20,127 nucleotides of DNA, from positions 1 through 20,127 of the IMG/VR virus record IMGVR_UViG_3300035180_000401, one strand, 5' to 3'. The stretch comes from a virus. The notes under the pieces were generated by a model that did no database searches, had not been told where the DNA came from, and worked only from the letters and a program-made list of their open reading frames with translations. Below, one piece after another: positions 7,812 through 16,371 of this stretch (the stretch's first letter is position 1; the number at the start of each line of letters is the position of its first letter). A program made the translations under genes and the position numbers.

Positions 7812-10691
7812 TCAGGAAATGAATTTATTTATCAATTCCTCTAAATCATCATCATTTATTGAGTGAATTTCACCATCCGTAGCAGAACTCGTTATTTTTC
7901 GTTTTCGGTCTATCAATTCTAACACATATTCATCTATCGTATCTACTCCATAAAAATAATGACAATTTACAAAGTTCTTCTGACCTATTCTATGACATCT
8001 ATCTTCCGCCTGATCGTGTACCGCTGATGTCCACCCAAACTCGATAAACGCTACATTTGAAGCGGCAGTCAATGTATGACCAACTCCAGCAGCATCAATA
8101 GCACCTATAAACAACTTAATCTTCGAATCAGTTTGAAACTTATCAACAGCATCTTGTTTGTGTTTATTACTACTACCACCAACTATATGTACACTAATAT
8201 CTTTATATTCTTCTATCAATTCCTGATATATTTCTTTATGCGTAGCAAATATAACAAGTTTCTCACCACTTTGAATAAAATTATCAACAAATTCTTTGAA
8301 TTTTGCTAATTTACCTCTTGCACACAATTGTTTCAAATATTCTATTTTTACAAGTGTTTCAGCTTTTTTAGCTCCCAACAACTTTTTATTTATTCTTCGT
8401 GTTATTATAGATTTTTTTTGAGAATCCGCTAATTGTTTTAATTTATTATCACTCAGAACTTCTCCAGATATCTTCGGTTTTAATGTCAATGATAACCATT
8501 TAATCAAATCTTCTTTAGCTTCATCATAATCTTGACGATTATCAATTTTAAGAGGAATCATACTTCTTTGCTTTTCCGGCAATTCTGATAATACATCGGA
8601 TTTTCTTCTTCTAATAAAACAAGTTTCTACTAATTTATCATGTAATTCCCTAAGATTAGAAAATCCAGATAAATCCCATCCGAAACGACCTTCCTTCGCA
8701 TCGCAATATTTTTTAGCATATGTCCAGAAACCGCCCATTGATTCCAACCTATCTAATATAACCAATTGTGGTATTAATTCAGATGGTCTATTAATCATTG
8801 GTGTTCCTGATAAAGCAAATCTGTATCGTATCTCTTTTGCCAACTCTCGAACTGCTATTGTTCTGGAACTTTTTCTATTTCTGCAATAATGGGACTCATC
8901 AATAATAATAGATTTAAATTTCTTTAATTTTAAGAAATCTTTATGAAACACAGATTGAAAATTATCTTCTTTTTCTTCAGGGTCATTAGATTCTCGTTCA
9001 TCTGAATAATCATCATCATCATCGTTAACATCTTTTTTCTTATTTTTATCGCGAGCTAAAATATCATAATTTATAATAACAAAATCTCCGGAATAATCTG
9101 GCTCGATATAGTCTATAATATTTCCATTATCATCTTTAACGTCTTTTATCAAACCTTCTATAACATTTGGTCTTCTGTCTGTCCACATCTTAACTTCTTT
9201 TTCCCAATTAAGTTTCAATGATGCTGGTGTAATAACAAGGCATGGATAGGCATTTAATTTTTCAACAGCAGCTATGGCTTGACATGTATTATGCGTCAGA
9301 ATACAATCATCCGTCACATACAATTGATTGTCTGCAGATGTTGAAATGCAACGAGTTTCTTCTTTTCCTATATATTTAACAGATTTAAATGCTCTATAAG
9401 GACCATTAATATCAGCATTACATCTATTCAATTTTCTTTTCAATCTGAACGGTGTTATTTCTGCGGGCAATTTTATTCTTAATGTATATGAAACTAATCC
9501 TTTCTTATTTACATCGTTATGCCAAAATGTTGGCGTTTTAAATAATTCCTTTGCCGTACCACCTAAAGACTGAACTAAAAATTTTACATCTTCCTTTAAT
9601 TGATATGATGATGTATAATATTCTATAGTACTTCCATCCTCTGTTATTAATCCATGTGTATCAAGTAGTCCTTGCAACAAAGATTCTCGGAATGAAATTG
9701 AATTATACATATAATCGTGTGGAATGAATTTACATTCCGATTTATGTCCAAATAATTTCAATTTATTTAAACTTTGTTTTAATTTATTTTTTTGTCTTCC
9801 GGGTTTCTTATTTTTTATAATATAATTTTGTTTATCTTTCTGTTTAATGTATAAACTATCATCTATTGTCTTTTTAAGATTCTCTATTATTTCATCATCA
9901 TTTGATGATATTGTTACACATTTTGTTATATCTCCATCTCCTAAAATGACTCCCATCAAATAAGGATCTATTTCAACATCAATATGATTAAAATGTATAG
10001 GTTTTATCATGGGAATAAACCACTTATTATTACCATCTTCTGTGTATAAATCATCTTTAAATTCTTTTAATTCTTTAGTAACAAATCCAAAATTTTTAGA
10101 CCTGTTATATATGGGTTGTATATTCCATAAATGTTCATCACATGTAATAGTCTTAGACCCGTCATTAAAAATAACCTCATATACATCTCTAATACCCCTA
10201 TCAAATACTCCAGTAACAATAGATTCTAATCCATTCGAATTTATTATAGTATCTCCAACAGATATGTCTCCCATTTTTTTCCAACCTGTTGGTGTTAATA
10301 TTTTGGAATCTAAAGTTTGAGCTTTTCCTAAGCCCATTTCATCTGCAATAAAACATCGTTCAAAACGAATGGCCTTTGCAACTCCAATCTTTTGGAAATC
10401 TCGAAGTGTAAGTTTTAAGGATGGTATACTGATGTTTTCATCTATAGGTTTTTTAAGTTTTTCTATGTATGATTGTACTTCTGCGTGTAGAACAAAACCA
10501 AATTCATCCGCAAAACGTATAACAGGACCTACCGTTGTGTGGTCGGCCCTAACATACCACGCTTTTGTTTCTTTGTCGAATTTTCGTTGAGGAATCTTTT
10601 TAATTGCATCTACTATGTGAGGTCGATATTCGAACATAACCACAAAAAAAACATTATTTTTATCATCTGAAGTTAAATATATTTCTCTCAT
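7812..10691 (-). CDS. SNF2-family DNA-dependent ATPase/helicase containing an intein
   Basis: The product is 959 aa: a 614-aa SNF2-type motor plus a 345-aa intein at residues 124-468. Extein motifs are clear: Walker A DEMGLGK (117-123) continuing as T469, motif II DESH (598-601), motif III SGTP (628-631) and motif VI DQAEDRCHRIGQ (893-904). The last is diagnostic for SNF2 proteins and close to the SMARCAL1-like subgroup. The N-terminal 80 residues (IPQRKFDKETKAWYV...) resemble the small substrate-binding module before the motor in such proteins. An acidic Asp-rich stretch (about 553-578) is inserted between motifs Ia and II. The likely job is ATP-driven remodelling of DNA in replication or recombination, similar to T4 UvsW. 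The start at 10691 has only AGGAT as a site. The gene follows the kinase gene after a 59-bp spacer and ends at a terminator. Confidence 0.92.
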   Translation of the reverse strand: MREIYLTSDDKNNVFFVVMFEYRPHIVDAIKKIPQRKFDKETKAWYVRADHTTVGPVIRFADEFGFVLHAEVQSYIEKLKKPIDENISIPSLKLTLRDFQKIGVAKAIRFERCFIADEMGLGKAQTLDSKILTPTGWKKMGDISVGDTIINSNGLESIVTGVFDRGIRDVYEVIFNDGSKTITCDEHLWNIQPIYNRSKNFGFVTKELKEFKDDLYTEDGNNKWFIPMIKPIHFNHIDVEIDPYLMGVILGDGDITKCVTISSNDDEIIENLKKTIDDSLYIKQKDKQNYIIKNKKPGRQKNKLKQSLNKLKLFGHKSECKFIPHDYMYNSISFRESLLQGLLDTHGLITEDGSTIEYYTSSYQLKEDVKFLVQSLGGTAKELFKTPTFWHNDVNKKGLVSYTLRIKLPAEITPFRLKRKLNRCNADINGPYRAFKSVKYIGKEETRCISTSADNQLYVTDDCILTHNTCQAIAAVEKLNAYPCLVITPASLKLNWEKEVKMWTDRRPNVIEGLIKDVKDDNGNIIDYIEPDYSGDFVIINYDILARDKNKKKDVNDDDDDYSDERESNDPEEKEDNFQSVFHKDFLKLKKFKSIIIDESHYCRNRKSSRTIAVRELAKEIRYRFALSGTPMINRPSELIPQLVILDRLESMGGFWTYAKKYCDAKEGRFGWDLSGFSNLRELHDKLVETCFIRRRKSDVLSELPEKQRSMIPLKIDNRQDYDEAKEDLIKWLSLTLKPKISGEVLSDNKLKQLADSQKKSIITRRINKKLLGAKKAETLVKIEYLKQLCARGKLAKFKEFVDNFIQSGEKLVIFATHKEIYQELIEEYKDISVHIVGGSSNKHKQDAVDKFQTDSKIKLFIGAIDAAGVGHTLTAASNVAFIEFGWTSAVHDQAEDRCHRIGQKNFVNCHYFYGVDTIDEYVLELIDRKRKITSSATDGEIHSINDDDLEELINKFIS
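9288..10322 (-). mobile_element. Class 3-type intein with LAGLIDADG homing endonuclease domain
   Basis: The 345-aa insert splits the Walker A motif GLGK|T. It starts AQTLDSKILTPTGW (A1) and ends DDCILTHN before T+1, typical block A and block G with terminal His-Asn. Block B reads TCDEHLWN, with His187 and Trp189 (protein numbering). Block F begins around RCISTSADNQLYV with Cys448. Block G has Thr466. An Ala at position 1 together with Trp B:12, Cys F:4 and Thr G:5 is the WCT signature of class 3 inteins, in which the block F Cys starts splicing in place of residue 1. The endonuclease has LMGVILGDGDI (245-255) and LLQGLLDTHG (338-347) as its two LAGLIDADG helices. Both acidic positions look retained, so homing activity is plausible. 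Confidence 0.92.
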
Positions 10692-10750
10692 AAATCCTAA
10701 ATAATAATTAATAATTCTATATTAAATTATAAATATAAAAAATCTAACAA

Positions 10751-11281
10751 TTACCTCAAATTATTTTTATACAAATGAGCTTTTATTTCGTTTCTAATGA
10801 AATTTCTTAATATTTCCATCTGTCTATTGGCATTTATTACTCTATCAAATTGCTTTTTTATATTCTCTCTACCACTAATAAATTCCGCGTATTGTCTATA
10901 AATAACTTCAGGAGGAACATTTGCTCTATCTTTTCCAGATATAATATCTTTATTTACTCGACTCTTTGCTATTTCCGGCTCAGTTTCAAATACTATGGCT
11001 ATCTTTTCAACATCATCGAAATTTTTCAAAAAATCTGAACGATAGCCACTATGAGTATTTGTTGCATCCAAAACGGATTTGCCATATTTCTTTAAATTAT
11101 TCTTTGTTCTTTCAACAGCTACTTGCCAAGCTTTCACATTTATCGACTGATTACTAACATCACCCGTCAATTCTTTTCTAATATCATCAACATTAACAAT
11201 ATATTTTTTATCAAAATGTTTATTAAGATATGTAGATTTTCCACTTCCACTTGTGCCTATTGTTACATAGAGTTTATTCAT
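10751..11281 (-). CDS. P-loop kinase, T4 polynucleotide kinase 5'-kinase-domain-like
   Basis: This 176-aa protein has a P-loop GTSGSGKST (9-17), a NVDDIRKEL segment (30-38) equivalent to the substrate-binding NRDDYR of T4 Pnk, and a Walker-B-like SVLDATNTH (69-77). Basic lid residues (about 108-120) follow. It corresponds to the 5'-kinase half of T4 Pnk only; the HAD-type 3'-phosphatase half is absent. The family phosphorylates 5'-OH ends of RNA or DNA, but related folds act on nucleosides and other small molecules, so the substrate is uncertain. Its ATGA start overlaps the TGA of the upstream gene, with AAGGA as the site. It has no leader peptide, unlike the genes upstream. No RNA ligase is visible in the window. 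Confidence 0.8.
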   Translation of the reverse strand: MNKLYVTIGTSGSGKSTYLNKHFDKKYIVNVDDIRKELTGDVSNQSINVKAWQVAVERTKNNLKKYGKSVLDATNTHSGYRSDFLKNFDDVEKIAIVFETEPEIAKSRVNKDIISGKDRANVPPEVIYRQYAEFISGRENIKKQFDRVINANRQMEILRNFIRNEIKAHLYKNNLR

Positions 11282-11727
11282 TTATTTTTTTCCTTAAATT
11301 TATCACCATTGTCCGTATGATATACCAATGGCAATTCATCAATATGATTCAATACCCAATCATATGGGTCTCCAGTTTTTGCTTTAAGTATTCCATAAGG
11401 AATTTTTGGTCCGAAAAAATCAAATATCTTCGTCATTAAATCATCGGGAAGGTCTGCAATATCCATCTTATTGTGTTTTACCATTGATATCATTTCTTCT
11501 TCTTTTGGAGTAAATTCTATTTTATTAAATGTTTCTTCTTTCATATGTTTACTTCTTTCAATAGCACGCAATTGATTTAATGCTTTTTGATATGTATTAT
11601 GTGTACCTAATCTTTTACCACCTTTTTTTGGATACACAACATACTTATTTCCAACTTTCTTTATTGTTTCTGATAATAAAGAATTTAATTCCTCTCGTAT
11701 TATTTTAATTATATCTGACTTTTTCAT
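11278..11727 (-). CDS. Small protein with capsid-targeting-like leader and GKRLGTH motif
   Basis: This 149-aa protein begins MKKSDIIKIIREELNSLLSE, with [L/I]-x-E points at IRE (12) and LSE (20). It continues with KVGNKYVVYPKKGGKRLGTH and YQKALNQLRAIERSKH (about 24-61). The second element, a basic strand-turn-helix of the form GKRLGTH...AxxQLxAIE, recurs in many phage proteins of unknown function and may bind nucleic acid. The C-terminal half is acidic, with no motif that I recognise. It is coupled on both sides by 4-bp ATGA overlaps. The leader plus a small basic body resembles T4 internal proteins, so a packaged DNA-associated protein is a reasonable inference. Confidence 0.8.
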   Translation of the reverse strand: MKKSDIIKIIREELNSLLSETIKKVGNKYVVYPKKGGKRLGTHNTYQKALNQLRAIERSKHMKEETFNKIEFTPKEEEMISMVKHNKMDIADLPDDLMTKIFDFFGPKIPYGILKAKTGDPYDWVLNHIDELPLVYHTDNGDKFKEKNK

Positions 11728-12338
11728 AAAGCGTCTCCATTCTGTTTTAATTTTTCAGCCAATTCTTTAAATTGTTCTGAACTTAATATTTTTTGACCTT
11801 TACCAGGATTATCAGCAAAAGGAATGGTATCTAAGTAATATTTATTTGTTTGAGGAAGCATTGCCACATATTCTTTAGGATCTGCGTCTCGTCTTAATCG
11901 TAACCAAGCCACAGGTATTCTACCTTTACCCGGAATTTGTTTTCTAATAGGATAAAAATAAGGCATAGCTGCTTTAAATTTCTTTTCTTCTTCAAATTTC
12001 TTTTCTGCCATATCAATTTGTTTCGGAGTCATATCGGCTCCAACATATTTGTATATTGCAGCACTTCTAAAAGGAACTTCAGGAACAACCTTCTCAAAAT
12101 CATTATTTTTATTACTAAAATATCTTATCAAACGAGCGTAATTGTTTCTAACATCGTCATTTGTTAAACCAAGAGCATCCGCAATATCTGATATTGATAT
12201 ATATCCGCCCAACTTTTTAGCCAGATTTATGACGAATTGTCTCTGAGTTCCTTCGCCGTGAATGTTATCTTCTTTTATTTTAGAAGTCATATCTTGTAAA
12301 ACTTCTTTAATTAAACTTATTAATTCAGATTTTTTCAT
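11724..12338 (-). CDS. Helix-turn-helix protein with capsid-targeting-like leader
   Basis: This 204-aa protein opens with MKKSELISLIKEVLQDM, whose candidate cleavage is after IKE (residue 12). Residues of about 31-75 (TQRQFVINLAKKLG, then ISISDIADALGLTNDDVRNN) look like a winged or tri-helical helix-turn-helix. The rest is rich in Lys, Pro and aromatics (YFYPIRKQIPGKGRIPVAW...) and is not recognised. The start overlaps the end of the CCA/poly(A) polymerase gene by 14 bp, with AAGGAGAG as the site. If the leader is removed in the head, the product would be a DNA-binding protein delivered with the genome. A regulator made in the cell is the alternative. Confidence 0.8.
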   Translation of the reverse strand: MKKSELISLIKEVLQDMTSKIKEDNIHGEGTQRQFVINLAKKLGGYISISDIADALGLTNDDVRNNYARLIRYFSNKNNDFEKVVPEVPFRSAAIYKYVGADMTPKQIDMAEKKFEEEKKFKAAMPYFYPIRKQIPGKGRIPVAWLRLRRDADPKEYVAMLPQTNKYYLDTIPFADNPGKGQKILSSEQFKELAEKLKQNGDAL

Positions 12339-13809
12339 TCGTTCTCTCCTTATTTAATTGTTCATACATTTGTTTTAATAAAGATTCTATTTCCTGGTCA
12401 CTCATTGATAATATTTTATCAGGGTCTTCTAAAAAATAATCTTCAAAAATAGATAACATTTTACCCACATCTTTACCAGGTTTCATATTAAATAATCTCA
12501 TAATCATATTACCATCAACAGGCATTTTAGTTTTAGCAGTAAATTTACCAAGATTTTTTATTCTATCTCTAATAATATCAATTTGTTTTTCAAGATTGTG
12601 TGTCCATCCTATTGGTCCGTGAGATTTATTATCAGCATCAATAACATCTAAAGTATCTTCCAAATTATCTCCCAAATCTTTAACCAATTTTCTAAATACC
12701 TTATCACGTATTTTAGAAACATCGTTGCCCATATCTTTAGTTCTCATATGTTGACCCACTATAACAGCAACTTTATCTTGTAATGCGACAGGATATTTCA
12801 ATCGTTTCAAAATATCCCTTGACATCGTAGCAGACACTTCTTCGTGATTATAGAAATGAACGCCTTTTTCATCATCAGTTCTTGTTTTTACTTTACCGAT
12901 GTCATGAAGTAATGCGCCCAATCGTGTTTCCAATTTAGCAGGCGTTTTTTTCAATACTTCTAATGTATGATTCAAAGCATCCCAAGCGTGATAACGATTT
13001 TGTGTCATACCTCTCAATCCATATAATTCAGGAATAACATATTTCATAAGACCAGTTTCAATCATTATTCTAATACCTTCATCAGGAGTATTACTTAATA
13101 ATATTTTATTCAATTCTTCTTGTTTTCTTTCTGCCGAAATAAATTCAAGCATTTTAGCATTCTTTCTTAATGATTCTATCATATCTTTCGACAATTCCCA
13201 ACCGTATCGTGTAGAAAATCGTATAACTCTTAACATTCGTAACGGATCTTCTTTAAATATAATATCAGAATCTATCGGAGTTCTAATAACTCTATTCTTA
13301 ATATCATCAATACCTTTGCCTGTGAGGTCTAGTATTTTATGATTGGATATGTCATATATCAATGAGTTTATTGTTAAATCTCGGCGTTCGACATCTTGTT
13401 CAATAGTTCCAAAATCAACTTCTGGTTTTCTATCACCATCAGTATATTTTTCTTTTCTTGTCATGACACACTCGATATCCAAACCAGATAAATCAACTCC
13501 ATTATATTTAACTCCTCTCAAATTAAACTTCGCAGTTCCAAATCTTTTAAAAACCACAGGATTTATATCTTTTTTAAATACTCCGGATTTTTTTGTAATG
13601 AAATTTGCAAGTTTTATTCCGCCTTCAGGAAGAGCAACTGTTATATCAATATCTTTTGATTTTTTACCCATTACCATATCACGTACATATCCTCCAGCCA
13701 CATAGGTTTTTCCAGCAAATTCAGTATTTTTTATCAACTCTCCAATGTAATCAATCGCATTTTCTTCTTTAGTTTTTGATTCTAACAATATATCTTTTAA
13801 TTTTATCAT
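12325..13809 (-). CDS. CCA-adding / poly(A) polymerase family nucleotidyltransferase with HD domain and leader peptide
   Basis: This 494-aa enzyme belongs to the class II CCA-adding/poly(A)-polymerase family, which adds nucleotides to RNA 3' ends. Visible motifs are GGYVRD (39-44), catalytic DID (53-55), a third acidic strand at LDIE (110-113), the base-selecting RRDLTINSL (142-150), DPLRMLR (188-194) and ERKQEEL (227-233). A C-terminal HD phosphohydrolase-type domain follows (His274, HD at 302-303, further His/Asp). Such a fusion occurs in bacterial CCA enzymes that also hydrolyse 2',3'-cyclic phosphates or 2'-phosphates. The protein starts MIKLKDILLE-SKTKEE, a leader ending in LLE ahead of the enzyme domain. 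Its ribosome site is weak (GGAAATC), and a 50-bp spacer separates it from the kinase-like gene. CCA repair versus poly(A) synthesis cannot be decided by eye. Confidence 0.92.
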   Translation of the reverse strand: MIKLKDILLESKTKEENAIDYIGELIKNTEFAGKTYVAGGYVRDMVMGKKSKDIDITVALPEGGIKLANFITKKSGVFKKDINPVVFKRFGTAKFNLRGVKYNGVDLSGLDIECVMTRKEKYTDGDRKPEVDFGTIEQDVERRDLTINSLIYDISNHKILDLTGKGIDDIKNRVIRTPIDSDIIFKEDPLRMLRVIRFSTRYGWELSKDMIESLRKNAKMLEFISAERKQEELNKILLSNTPDEGIRIMIETGLMKYVIPELYGLRGMTQNRYHAWDALNHTLEVLKKTPAKLETRLGALLHDIGKVKTRTDDEKGVHFYNHEEVSATMSRDILKRLKYPVALQDKVAVIVGQHMRTKDMGNDVSKIRDKVFRKLVKDLGDNLEDTLDVIDADNKSHGPIGWTHNLEKQIDIIRDRIKNLGKFTAKTKMPVDGNMIMRLFNMKPGKDVGKMLSIFEDYFLEDPDKILSMSDQEIESLLKQMYEQLNKERTNEKI

Positions 13810-13859
13810 ATTTTTAGATTTCCGAATAAATATTTCCTAAAAAGTTCTTCTAATTAATG

Positions 13860-14474
13860 TCATTGATAATAGTCTCTGTAAACTCCCGTTGATAGCCCAT
13901 AATCTACTATTACAAGTCTATCATTAATTCTACCATATGTAGATATTCTACTCAAATCTCCCGCATTAGCATCCGTGTTTACTAATAATTCGCATACCTC
14001 TGTTGCAAATTCACTTTCATCTAAAAACCTTTTTGTCTCATCAGATGGATATTTCCAAGCGTGGCATTTTCTCGTTACATAACAAACATAAGCATAAAAT
14101 TCATTAATGTCAACCCCGCATAGGCGTTTAAATTCAGTTGGAGTTATTTTTTTCGCCCTTTCGGATACAATCCACCTATAATTATCGTCTCGTTCTAAAA
14201 CTCTAGCAATAATATTATAATATTCATCATTTACAAACCAATCTCCTTCAACTTTATTTTGAGCTATACCTTTTAGATTTTTGGCCAATTTTAATACTTT
14301 CGTATCATCTATTTCAAATACAATTCTAGAACTACCAGAACCCAATCGTTTTAATGTTTTACCGGCGTATCTTACTTGTGCAGCAAACGAATTCATCTTT
14401 AAAAAAGAATCCAAATCGAATCCTTCTCTAAATTCATTAAGTTTATTTTCCAGCAATTCTGTTAGTTTTATCAC
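13860..14474 (-). CDS. Protein-kinase-fold protein with capsid-targeting-like leader
   Basis: This 204-aa protein begins MIKLTELLE-NKLNEF. A compact kinase-like fold follows: glycine-rich loop RLGSGSSRIVFEID (43-56), a lysine in KVLKLAKN (59-66) where protein kinases have VAIK, a hinge-like WIVSERAKKIT (101-111), and a C-terminal GDLSRI...GRINDRLVIVDYGLS (172-195) with DYG in the DFG position. The HRD catalytic loop is not canonical, so it may be an active atypical kinase or a pseudokinase. The start is GTG at 14474, in a GTGA overlap with the stop of the upstream gene, with TTGGAG 12 bp upstream. In T4, head-packaged Alt modifies host proteins (by ADP-ribosylation); a packaged kinase would be a parallel. 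That role is inferred. Confidence 0.75.
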   Translation of the reverse strand: MIKLTELLENKLNEFREGFDLDSFLKMNSFAAQVRYAGKTLKRLGSGSSRIVFEIDDTKVLKLAKNLKGIAQNKVEGDWFVNDEYYNIIARVLERDDNYRWIVSERAKKITPTEFKRLCGVDINEFYAYVCYVTRKCHAWKYPSDETKRFLDESEFATEVCELLVNTDANAGDLSRISTYGRINDRLVIVDYGLSTGVYRDYYQ

Positions 14475-15895
14475 TTAGTTGACTCCAATTTTATTTTAGG
14501 TCTTACTATTATAGTCTGTTTTATTCCTTTATATTCGGAATGAGCCTTAACTATTCCGCTTAGTAATAATACATCACCTTGCGATACATAATGGTCTCCT
14601 TTATTAGAATTTGGTATACTCAAAATCTGACCCTTATAAACAAATCTATGATTATCTTTATCTTTCATATTATACAAATGAACTATTCCAAATTTCGTAT
14701 TATAACTCGTTGTGGATGTTACTTCGACTTTAATATCAGAAAATTTATCACCAACATTTCCAAAATATTCTATCGGTAATTGAGTTTTCTTTTCTATGTT
14801 TTTCTGTGTCTCTCTCAAATACAATGGAATCAAGGAACCAAAATACCCAAGATGTTTTGCTTCTAAATAAGGTCTATTAATAAGAACCTTTAAATTATGA
14901 TAATAAGAATCCATATTAGGATTTTCAATAGCTGCTTCATCAAAATCATAGTTTTTAGCCCATTCTAAAACATTTTTAGATAGTTCTTCTGCTTGGTCTT
15001 TATATTTATTTATAATAGCTATAGCACGTTCTTGAGATTTCTCATTTTGAGAATTTTCAGAATCGTATAACAAATTCATCGCTAATTGTACGGTTGATTG
15101 TCGATTCCATTCATCTGCTTTTGTTTTACTCACAAATTTACCACCATCATTAAAATATGCAATACATATCATAGTCATTATTGACTCCGGATCATATGTG
15201 TAAGGAACTCTACCGCCTCCATCACCACTAAAATGTTCATTTTCAAAATCATCTAAAGCAGATTCGTATTCCGCCAAAACATTTCTCATCGTTTCTAATT
15301 GTATAGCATAATCTAAGAATTTCTTTACATCTTCAAGAGGCATAAGTTTCTTCAAACAAGAACTACCAACGGTAATCAATTGACCAACATTAAATTTTTT
15401 ATCATTTTCTGTGTCTGCTACTTTTTTAATAATAAAAGTATTCAATCGTTCTCTATTCGTTCCGCAAATATCGCATTTCTGATTAAATGTTTTATATTCA
15501 TCAGGAAGTTTTGTTATTGATGTGTTTGGGGCTTGATTTATTATATTACCATAATCACCATGTTCAATTTTAGCAATAAACTCATAATCTTTTATTTCCG
15601 GTATATCACCAACAATTTTAATAGTATGAACAGGCATAACATACATTTTAGAACTTAATCCTGTTGACAAATCTTTTCTATAAGGCACGTTTTCAGTTTT
15701 AGTTATATCCAACTTCAATTCAGGTAAATTTCTAGATACTAATTTTTTATTTACTTTTTCAAGTATTTTTTTAATATTACCAAGCATATAATCATTAACA
15801 CGAAACTCATCATTTATAGATTTTTTTTCTGGCTCTATATCTTCTTTAATTAAAATTTGTAGAGGCAATATCAATATTTCTTTTAATTTTATCAT
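14471..15895 (-). CDS. Large unknown protein: leader, CxxC domain and OB-like C-terminus
   Basis: This 474-aa protein is not a named family to me. Its leader is longer than the others (MIKLKEILILPLQILIKE then DIEPE), with candidate cleavage after IKE (18). Residues of about 138-182 hold KCDICGTNRERLNTFI with C141/C144 and, 36 residues on, VGSSCLKKL (C180). This zinc-site-like unit recurs in uncharacterised phage and plasmid proteins. A helical middle follows. The final 90 residues (GDVLLLSGIVKAHSEYKGIKQ, then TIIVRPK) look like an OB-type β-barrel with a nucleic-acid-binding flavour. It is coupled to both neighbours by 4-bp overlaps (ATGA at its start, GTGA at its end). Binding of DNA or RNA is an inference. 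Confidence 0.8.
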   Translation of the reverse strand: MIKLKEILILPLQILIKEDIEPEKKSINDEFRVNDYMLGNIKKILEKVNKKLVSRNLPELKLDITKTENVPYRKDLSTGLSSKMYVMPVHTIKIVGDIPEIKDYEFIAKIEHGDYGNIINQAPNTSITKLPDEYKTFNQKCDICGTNRERLNTFIIKKVADTENDKKFNVGQLITVGSSCLKKLMPLEDVKKFLDYAIQLETMRNVLAEYESALDDFENEHFSGDGGGRVPYTYDPESIMTMICIAYFNDGGKFVSKTKADEWNRQSTVQLAMNLLYDSENSQNEKSQERAIAIINKYKDQAEELSKNVLEWAKNYDFDEAAIENPNMDSYYHNLKVLINRPYLEAKHLGYFGSLIPLYLRETQKNIEKKTQLPIEYFGNVGDKFSDIKVEVTSTTSYNTKFGIVHLYNMKDKDNHRFVYKGQILSIPNSNKGDHYVSQGDVLLLSGIVKAHSEYKGIKQTIIVRPKIKLESTK

Positions 15896-16371
15896 AATAT
15901 TATCTTATGCTTTGCAAATTTTTCAATTACTTGTTGACAGGTTTGAGTTCTATCTTTTTCATTGCTATTATTTTCTTGAGTTGGGTCATCAAGTGATTTT
16001 GACAAATACTCTTTCATAGCTATTACTTCATCTGGTTTCAAAAATCTCCATTCTCGGTCCAATGTCACGACTCCAGGTATTAATGTAGCTTCATCAAGAG
16101 CAAAATCAATATATATTCCTAAGTGAGTATCATGAGCTATCTCTCCTATTTTCATAGTTACAATTGTTACTTCTGAATCTGCTATATTTGAATAATCAAT
16201 TGTATGATCATATATGTTATCTCCCAAATACATATGTAATTCATCTGTGTGACTTAAATGGCCCCATTTCTTAACAATTATTTTTCCTGGTTTTAATCTT
16301 GATTTAAATTCTCTAATACGATACTCAATAGTTGCAGGAAAAGACTCTATAATATTTAATAATTTTATCAT
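15892..16371 (-). CDS. Unknown protein with capsid-targeting-like leader (159 aa)
   Basis: I do not recognise the family. The leader MIKLLNIIE-SFPATIEY ends in IIE at residue 9. Residues of about 25-115 are mixed β-rich with several His and Asp (GHLSHTDELHMYLGD, IGEIAHDTHLGIYIDFALDE), followed by a helical region and a polar tail (about 125-145). The clustered histidines could be a metal site but match no motif that I can name. The start overlaps the previous stop by one base (TAATG). Confidence 0.75.
   Translation of the reverse strand: MIKLLNIIESFPATIEYRIREFKSRLKPGKIIVKKWGHLSHTDELHMYLGDNIYDHTIDYSNIADSEVTIVTMKIGEIAHDTHLGIYIDFALDEATLIPGVVTLDREWRFLKPDEVIAMKEYLSKSLDDPTQENNSNEKDRTQTCQQVIEKFAKHKIIL

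Noticed and set aside
9288-10322. Group I intron or separate gene in the SNF2 gene
   Set aside because: The insert is one continuous reading frame with intein blocks A, B, F and G and precise His-Asn/Thr junctions, so it is removed at protein level.
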